From assembly GCA_900771035.1 (NCBI GenBank), contig CAAGML010000033.1, positions 1 through 13,075 on the forward strand: 13,075 nucleotides of DNA, in the 5' to 3' direction. The notes beneath the pieces are model-generated. The model did not search any database. It worked only from the letters and a program-made list of their open reading frames with translations, and had not been told where the DNA came from. Below, one piece after another: positions 9,484-13,075 of this stretch. The DNA is from Bacteroidales bacterium (GTDB lineage: Bacteria; Bacteroidota; Bacteroidia; Bacteroidales; Paludibacteraceae). A program made the position numbers and the translations under genes. Each line of letters starts with the position of its first letter. The stretch's first letter is position 1.

Positions 9484-10728
9484 TTATTGTGCTATCTGCG
9501 GATTATTTTTTCTCAGGTCAGCCAGAAGTTCGGCGACTGTGAAATTAGACCCACATACGAGGATGAGGTCATCGGCGGCAGCGTCGGCAATTGCGAGGCG
9601 GTACCCCTCGGTGACAGAGTGACAGAAGACACCACAACGTCCCATTGAGTTGCCTTTGGCTGAAAGCACGGTGCCGTCAAGTGCCCGTGGTATGTTTGCC
9701 TGAACGTAATAGTACGTTGCGTCAGTGGGCATTACGGAAAGCATTTTCTCGTAGTCCTTGTCTGCCACTACACCGAAAACGACACGGAGGTTGCGGTAAT
9801 GCTCGTGTGCGAGTTGCTGAACGTCAACCGTCAGACATGCGGCATTGTGCCCCACATCGCAGATTACGCGGGGACAAGTGCCGACGGTCTGCCAACGTCC
9901 CATAAGACCTGTCAGCTCAACGACATGGCTGAAGCCGTATGCGATATTTTCAGGCGTTACGCCGAATCTGTGGGCAACCAGTTGCAATGCCATGAATGCC
10001 GTGCGGGCATTGAGCAACTGATGTTCGCCGGGAAGTCCGGTAGGAGGAACGTCGCCTTCGTAATGAGGGACGATGGCCGTGCCTACGTGCGCAGCCTCAG
10101 CCTCGAAGACAGGGAACGTCCTCTGGTCACGTTCGCCGACCACCACAGGAACGCCATGCTTGATGATTCCTGCCTTCTGGTATGCTATTTTCTCGACCGT
10201 ATCGCCAAGCAAATCAGTATGTTCAAGCGATATGTTGGTGATGACGCTCACCAGTGGGGTAATCACGTTTGTACAGTCCAGACGGCCACCCAAACCAACC
10301 TCGATGACAGCCACATCAACTTTCATATCGCGGAAATAGCAGAAAGCGAGCGAGGTGGTAATCTCGAAAAACGATGGACGCACCTCAGCAATCAGCGGTT
10401 GTGCCTTCCCGATGAAATCAGCCACATAGTCGTGCGAAATCTCCTTGCCGTTGATTCTTATCCTCTCGGAAAAATCGACCAGATGCGGCGATGTGTAGAG
10501 ACCCACTTTCAGTCCTGCCGACTGTAGTGCGGCGGCAATCAGATGTGACGTGCTGCCCTTGCCGTTTGTGCCTGCGACGTGGATTGTCGGGAAAAAATGG
10601 TGCGGCTCGTGGTAATGTTTATCAATGTATATTGTGTTTTCCAACCCCTCCTTGTAACCTGCCTTGCCTACATGCTGGAACATAGGTGCTTGATTGTAAA
10701 GAGTTTGGATAGCCTCTTGATAGGTCAT
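9484..10728 (-). CDS. folC: Bifunctional folylpolyglutamate synthase / dihydrofolate synthase FolC
   Basis: FolC is a Mur-ligase-family cytoplasmic enzyme. It uses ATP to add glutamate to dihydropteroate (making dihydrofolate) and further glutamates to reduced folates. The 414-residue product shows the P-loop HVAGTNGKGST (50-60), the folate-side motif YTSPHLVDFSERIR (78-91), EVGLGGRLDCTNV (143-155), NISLEHTDLLGDT (165-177), and a probable carbamylated lysine at Lys185 in YQKAGIIK. The C-terminal domain has MGRWQ (276-280), DVGHN (291-295) and a final CGSNFTVAEL (392-401). The start at MTYQEAIQTLYN matches the usual N-terminus of Bacteroidales homologues. I cannot prove from sequence that both activities are kept, but a single FolC commonly does both in bacteria. 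It is the first gene of the minus-strand run, about 23 bases downstream of a TAnnTTTG element. Confidence 0.95.
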   Translation of the reverse strand: MTYQEAIQTLYNQAPMFQHVGKAGYKEGLENTIYIDKHYHEPHHFFPTIHVAGTNGKGSTSHLIAAALQSAGLKVGLYTSPHLVDFSERIRINGKEISHDYVADFIGKAQPLIAEVRPSFFEITTSLAFCYFRDMKVDVAVIEVGLGGRLDCTNVITPLVSVITNISLEHTDLLGDTVEKIAYQKAGIIKHGVPVVVGERDQRTFPVFEAEAAHVGTAIVPHYEGDVPPTGLPGEHQLLNARTAFMALQLVAHRFGVTPENIAYGFSHVVELTGLMGRWQTVGTCPRVICDVGHNAACLTVDVQQLAHEHYRNLRVVFGVVADKDYEKMLSVMPTDATYYYVQANIPRALDGTVLSAKGNSMGRCGVFCHSVTEGYRLAIADAAADDLILVCGSNFTVAELLADLRKNNPQIAQ

Positions 10729-10751
10729 AAAAAAATTCTCAAATTCGGGTG

Positions 10752-10759
10752 CAAATATA
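10752..10759 (-). promoter_or_regulatory. Bacteroidota -7 promoter element (TATATTTG) for the folC run
   Basis: Read on the minus strand this is TATATTTG, an exact match to TAnnTTTG, ending 23 bases before the folC ATG. It probably drives the whole folC-ruvA-sprA-clpP-clpX run, since no comparable element was seen in the short gaps between those genes. As for its partner, no clear TTTG -33 element is found at the expected spacing. Confidence 0.65.
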
Positions 10760-10772
10760 GCAATTTATTTTG

Positions 10773-10780
10773 TAAATTTG
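10773..10780 (+). promoter_or_regulatory. Bacteroidota -7 promoter element (TAAATTTG) for the phoH-like run
   Basis: TAAATTTG fits the Bacteroidota primary-sigma -7 consensus TAnnTTTG exactly and ends 22 bases before the phoH-like ATG. A transcription start near 10787 would leave a 5' leader of about 16 bases. No TTTG -33 element is visible at the usual distance; that position is occupied by GTGC, which belongs to the opposing promoter's inverted-repeat arm. Confidence 0.7.
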
Positions 10781-10802
10781 CACGGAATTAATAACTGATT
10801 TT

Positions 10803-12131
10803 ATGGCAAAGAAAAATTTTATTTTAGACACGAATGTGGTGCTGCATGACTACCGTGCCATTTACAATTTTCAGGAGAATGATATCTATCTGCCAATGAT
10901 TGTGTTAGAGGAACTTGACAAGTTCAAGAAGGGCGATGAGCAGAAGAATTTCAATGCACGTCAGTTTGCGCGTCAGATGGACGAACTGGTGGCAGACAAG
11001 AGTTTTTTCACCAAAGGAGCGTCGTTAGGCGAAGGGAAAGGCCGTTTGTTTGTAATAACGGAGAATGTTTGGTGCGACGAGGTGGCTAACGCATTTATGG
11101 AGAAAATCCCTGACCACTATATCCTTGCCGCCGCAATTTCGGTGGCAAAGAAACATCCGAAAATGCAGACTGTGCTTGTGACGAAGGATGTCAATCTGCG
11201 TATGAAGGCACGTGCCTTGGGTTGTCCTGCGGAGGATTACTATAATGACAAGGTTGAGGATGTTGACGTTTTCGAGCGTGATTTCGAGACTTTCGATGGT
11301 ATTCCGACAGAGTTGGTTGACGAGCTGTATGCACAGAAACACGGCGGCATAGCTCTGTCGAAACTTCCTTGTGCCGACAAGGTTACAGCCAACCAGTGCT
11401 TCATGCTGCGCAGCACCAAGGCTTCAGTGATGGTGCGCCATTATGCCGAGGATGACACAGTCCGCAGGGTTGACAAACGCCGTGCCTTCGGCATTGAGCC
11501 ACGAAACGCAGAGCAGAGTTTCGCCATGGATTTGCTGATGGACCCTTCGCTGAAACTCGTTGCGTTGACAGGTAAGGCGGGTACAGGAAAAACTCTTATC
11601 GCTCTTGCCGCCGCACTGGCGCAGCATAATGATTTCGAGCAGGTTATGCTTGCCCGTCCAATCGTGGCAATGTCGAACCATGACCTGGGCGCATTGCCTG
11701 GCGATGCGAAAGAGAAAGTCTCGCCATACATGCAGCCGCTGTTCGACAACCTGAACGTGATACGTCACAATCTGAATTACACCGGCCGTGAATGCGCTGA
11801 GATTGACCAGATGCAGAAGGACAACACACTCATCATAGAGGCTTTGGCGTTCATACGTGGACGTTCGCTGTCTAACACATACTTTATAATAGACGAGGCG
11901 CAGAACCTCACCCCTCATGAGATTAAGACCATCATCACACGTGCAGGGGAGGGTACTAAGATAGTCTTCACCGGTGATATTCATCAGATTGATTCGCCAT
12001 ATCTGGACATGCAGTCAAACGGTTTGGTGTATATGATTGACAAGATGAAGGGACAGCCGCTTTTCGGACATGTTAACTTGATAAAGGGCGAGCGTTCTGA
12101 ATTGTCAGAGCTGGCTTCTCATTTACTGTAA
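10803..12131 (+). CDS. PIN-PhoH family protein (putative RNase with PhoH ATPase/helicase domain)
   Basis: The 442-residue product fuses an N-terminal PIN nuclease domain to a C-terminal PhoH P-loop ATPase, the architecture of mycobacterial PhoH2, which has ATP-dependent RNA unwinding and RNase activity (family knowledge). The PIN domain (about 5-140) has the expected acidic residues: Asp9 in LDTNVVLHD, Glu36 in IVLEELD, Asp104 in IPDHYILAA and Asp129 in TKDVNLRMKA. The PhoH domain (about 230-442) has Walker A GKAGTGKT (257-264), LARPIV (283-288), Walker B FIIDEAQN (361-368) and the sensor-like FTGDIHQID (389-397). All key residues are kept, so the protein should be active. The name PhoH comes from a phosphate-regulated E. 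coli gene; no phosphate-box-like control is visible here. A promoter lies immediately upstream and an exported flavodoxin follows after 12 bases. Confidence 0.93.
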   Translation: MAKKNFILDTNVVLHDYRAIYNFQENDIYLPMIVLEELDKFKKGDEQKNFNARQFARQMDELVADKSFFTKGASLGEGKGRLFVITENVWCDEVANAFMEKIPDHYILAAAISVAKKHPKMQTVLVTKDVNLRMKARALGCPAEDYYNDKVEDVDVFERDFETFDGIPTELVDELYAQKHGGIALSKLPCADKVTANQCFMLRSTKASVMVRHYAEDDTVRRVDKRRAFGIEPRNAEQSFAMDLLMDPSLKLVALTGKAGTGKTLIALAAALAQHNDFEQVMLARPIVAMSNHDLGALPGDAKEKVSPYMQPLFDNLNVIRHNLNYTGRECAEIDQMQKDNTLIIEALAFIRGRSLSNTYFIIDEAQNLTPHEIKTIITRAGEGTKIVFTGDIHQIDSPYLDMQSNGLVYMIDKMKGQPLFGHVNLIKGERSELSELASHLL

Positions 12132-12143
12132 ATTAGTGATATT

Positions 12144-12671
12144 ATGAAAAGGATATTTTTGTTTTTCGTGGCGTGCGTCGTATTCGTCGCAGCAAACGCC
12201 CAGTTGTCAATTCTACAAGGAGGTAACATGCCTAAAGACACATCACACATCCTGGTGGCTTATTTCTCAGCCACCGGCACAACAGAGAAGGTAGCCCAGA
12301 GACTTGCCGAAGAGAAGGGTGCACGTCTGTGGAAAATTGAGCCGCTTGACCCTTACACTGAGGCTGACCTTGACTGGCGCAACCCTGACTCGCGCTCATC
12401 GAAGGAGATGAAGGACACTTTCGAGCGTCCTACCATCAAGATGTGTACGGACATTCGTCAATACACGGTCATCTACCTTGGTTTTCCAATCTGGTGGGGG
12501 ATTTCGCCACGCATAATACAGTCGTGGATTGAGAATAATTTCTTTGACGGCAAGGTCATTATTCCTTTCGCCACATCGGGCAGCTCGCCGATTGAACCGG
12601 CAGTGGAGTTCCTCAGAAAAAGGTATCCTGAAATAGAGTTCAAGGATGGTATTCTGATGAACGAAAGGTGA
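12144..12671 (+). CDS. Flavodoxin-like protein with signal peptide
   Basis: This 175-residue protein is a flavodoxin-family FMN-binding protein (probably the flavodoxin_4 type). Residues 1-19 form a signal peptide: Lys2-Arg3, hydrophobic core 4-17, predicted cleavage ANA|Q between 19 and 20, leaving N-terminal Gln. The fold begins at about 34 with ILVAYFSATGTTEK (36-49), whose SATGTT loop binds the FMN phosphate. GFPIWWG (113-119) is the loop covering the isoalloxazine ring, and PFATSGSSPI (141-150) is a further conserved segment. Together these suggest an exported, periplasmic or lipid-face electron carrier or quinone/NAD(P)H reductase-like protein of unknown partner. An in-frame ATG at 12228 (Met29) with a strong Shine-Dalgarno-like sequence could make a cytosolic 147-residue form. 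The C-terminus stops at DGILMNER and appears to lack the last helix of typical relatives. It lies 12 bases after the PhoH stop. Confidence 0.88.
   Translation: MKRIFLFFVACVVFVAANAQLSILQGGNMPKDTSHILVAYFSATGTTEKVAQRLAEEKGARLWKIEPLDPYTEADLDWRNPDSRSSKEMKDTFERPTIKMCTDIRQYTVIYLGFPIWWGISPRIIQSWIENNFFDGKVIIPFATSGSSPIEPAVEFLRKRYPEIEFKDGILMNER
12217..12223 (+). promoter_or_regulatory. Shine-Dalgarno-like AAGGAGG before an internal flavodoxin ATG
   Basis: AAGGAGG sits four bases before an in-frame ATG at 12228-12230, inside the flavodoxin gene and just after the signal-peptide codons. The match to the anti-Shine-Dalgarno sequence is strong, but the spacing is short, and Bacteroidota seldom use such sites. 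The bases also encode the ordinary residues Gln-Gly-Gly, so chance is a real alternative. Confidence 0.25.
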
Positions 12672-12678
12672 GACAATC

Positions 12679-13014
12679 GTGCTGACGGTGCTGACGACAA
12701 TTGCTGAACTCCATGACTGGTTTGAGCGGAATGCCCTGACTGAGACGGAATTGATTACGCCAATCAACCGTAAACACACTCCAATTCCGGGCATAATCTC
12801 TTATCCTGATGCTGTGGAGGAGGCTTTGTGTTATGGTTGGATTGACGGTGTGCAACGTCCCATTGACGGCATTTATTACACACGGTTCACGCCCCGTCGC
12901 AAGAACAGCCATTGGAGCACCCTGAATATAGAGCGCTACAAGCGTCTTCTTGCGCTTGGGCGTGTCACGGAAGCTGGAAAACTTGCGTTTCAGCGTTATC
13001 TTGAAAGTAAGTGA
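12679..13014 (+). CDS. Short YdeI/OmpD-associated family protein
   Basis: The product of 108-111 residues matches the N-terminal half of YdeI/OmpD-associated (bacteriocin-protection-like) proteins. Landmarks are the DWFERN segment (about 13-18), YPDAVEEALCYGWIDGVQRPID (about 42-63; its core EEALCYGWIDG is the strongest family signature), YYTRFTPRRKNSHWS (about 66-80) and LGRVTEAGKLA (about 92-102). Typical family members are nearer 190 residues; the C-terminal portion after the TPAG-like segment is absent here, and the frame ends in tandem stops TGATGA. The biochemical role of the family is unclear. No ATG is available upstream of the conserved part: an in-frame TGA lies at 12658-12660, so the start must be GTG at 12679 or at 12688. 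The gene begins 7 bases after the flavodoxin stop and is probably cotranscribed with it. It may be a natural short form or a truncation. Confidence 0.75.
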   Translation: MLTVLTTIAELHDWFERNALTETELITPINRKHTPIPGIISYPDAVEEALCYGWIDGVQRPIDGIYYTRFTPRRKNSHWSTLNIERYKRLLALGRVTEAGKLAFQRYLESK

Positions 13015-13039
13015 TGATATATTCACAGAATTGTGTACT

Positions 13040-13061
13040 CCCCACCCCCTGCCCCCTCCCC
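13040..13061 (-). repeat. G-quadruplex-type motif (minus strand), C-tracts on plus strand
   Basis: The plus strand has four C-runs of 4, 5, 5 and 4 bases (13040-13043, 13045-13049, 13052-13056, 13058-13061) separated by only 1, 2 and 1 bases. The minus strand therefore carries four G-runs with very short loops, a strong intramolecular G-quadruplex pattern. It lies in the intergenic DNA after the YdeI-like gene; its function is unknown. Confidence 0.6.
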
Positions 13062-13070
13062 AAGGAGGGG
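13053..13070. repeat. GC-rich hairpin CCCCTCC-CCAA-GGAGGGG
   Basis: A perfect 7-base inverted repeat, CCCCTCC (13053-13059) and GGAGGGG (13064-13070), encloses a CCAA loop. A second, imperfect inverted repeat surrounds it: GTACTCCCC at 13035-13043 against GGGGAATAC at 13067-13075, 8 of 9 paired. No T-run follows within the window, so a classic intrinsic terminator cannot be claimed. C-rich elements of this look are common between genes in Bacteroidota, so it may be a dispersed repeat that continues beyond the right edge. Confidence 0.55.
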
Positions 13071-13075
13071 AATAC

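Larger units (their letters stand above)
10729..10802. promoter_or_regulatory. Divergent intergenic region between folC and the phoH-like gene
   Basis: This 74-base AT-rich stretch separates the folC start (minus) from the phoH-like start (plus) and must hold the promoters of both runs. It contains two oppositely oriented TAnnTTTG elements and a perfect 8-base inverted repeat, GTGCAAAT at 10749-10756 and ATTTGCAC at 10776-10783, with a 19-base spacer. The repeat largely coincides with the two promoter elements, so it may reflect promoter symmetry rather than a separate operator. No small ORF or RNA gene is evident. Confidence 0.8.

Noticed and set aside
9799-10527. A 242-codon plus-strand open frame inside folC
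   Set aside because: It is antisense to conserved FolC motifs, has no recognisable domain and no promoter-like element; it is a shadow frame.
11424-11984. A 186-codon minus-strand open frame inside the phoH-like gene
   Set aside because: It overlaps the Walker A to Walker B coding region on the opposite strand and has no family resemblance.
13053-13070. Intrinsic transcription terminator for the phoH-like run
   Set aside because: The stem is good, but it is followed by AATAC and the window edge, not a T-run, so the sequence does not support a terminator call.
1-13075. Defence island, phage, insertion sequence, CRISPR or toxin-antitoxin system
   Set aside because: All coding space is taken by recognisable chromosomal genes in two compact runs; there are no transposase or integrase motifs, no regularly spaced repeats, and no small gene paired with the PIN protein.

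Overview
The window is chromosomal housekeeping DNA from a member of the Bacteroidota, most likely order Bacteroidales. The evidence is a giant SprA/Sov-type outer-membrane translocon, which is restricted to this phylum; TAnnTTTG-type promoter elements instead of sigma70-like ones; mostly AT-rich translation starts without Shine-Dalgarno sequences; and a signal peptide with Gln directly after the predicted cleavage site. The genus cannot be fixed from this sequence. Coding density is very high and no gene-free stretch exceeds 75 bases.

The left 10.7 kb is one minus-strand gene run, read right to left: folC (folylpolyglutamate synthase), ruvA (Holliday-junction protein), sprA (2499-residue type IX secretion translocon), clpP (protease subunit) and clpX (unfoldase, cut by the left window edge). 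The gaps are 26, 40 and 19 bases, and clpP and clpX overlap by one base, so this looks like one long operon. It joins folate metabolism, DNA repair, protein secretion and proteolysis. The placement of sprA directly before clpPX, where many bacteria have tig, is the main synteny oddity.

A 74-base divergent intergenic region (10729-10802) separates this run from a plus-strand run. It carries two facing TAnnTTTG elements inside an inverted repeat, one for each direction. The plus-strand run contains a PIN-PhoH protein (putative RNase plus ATPase), a flavodoxin with a signal peptide and a second possible internal start, and a short YdeI/OmpD-associated-family protein. The gaps are 12 and 7 bases.

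The window ends in a C-rich intergenic stretch with a hairpin and, on the minus strand, four closely spaced G-runs typical of a G-quadruplex. I found no mobile element, CRISPR array, RNA gene or defence system. Nothing amounts to a clearly new system; the points worth a second look are the sprA-clpPX linkage, the symmetric divergent promoter, the two-start flavodoxin, the shortened YdeI-like protein and the terminal repeat.
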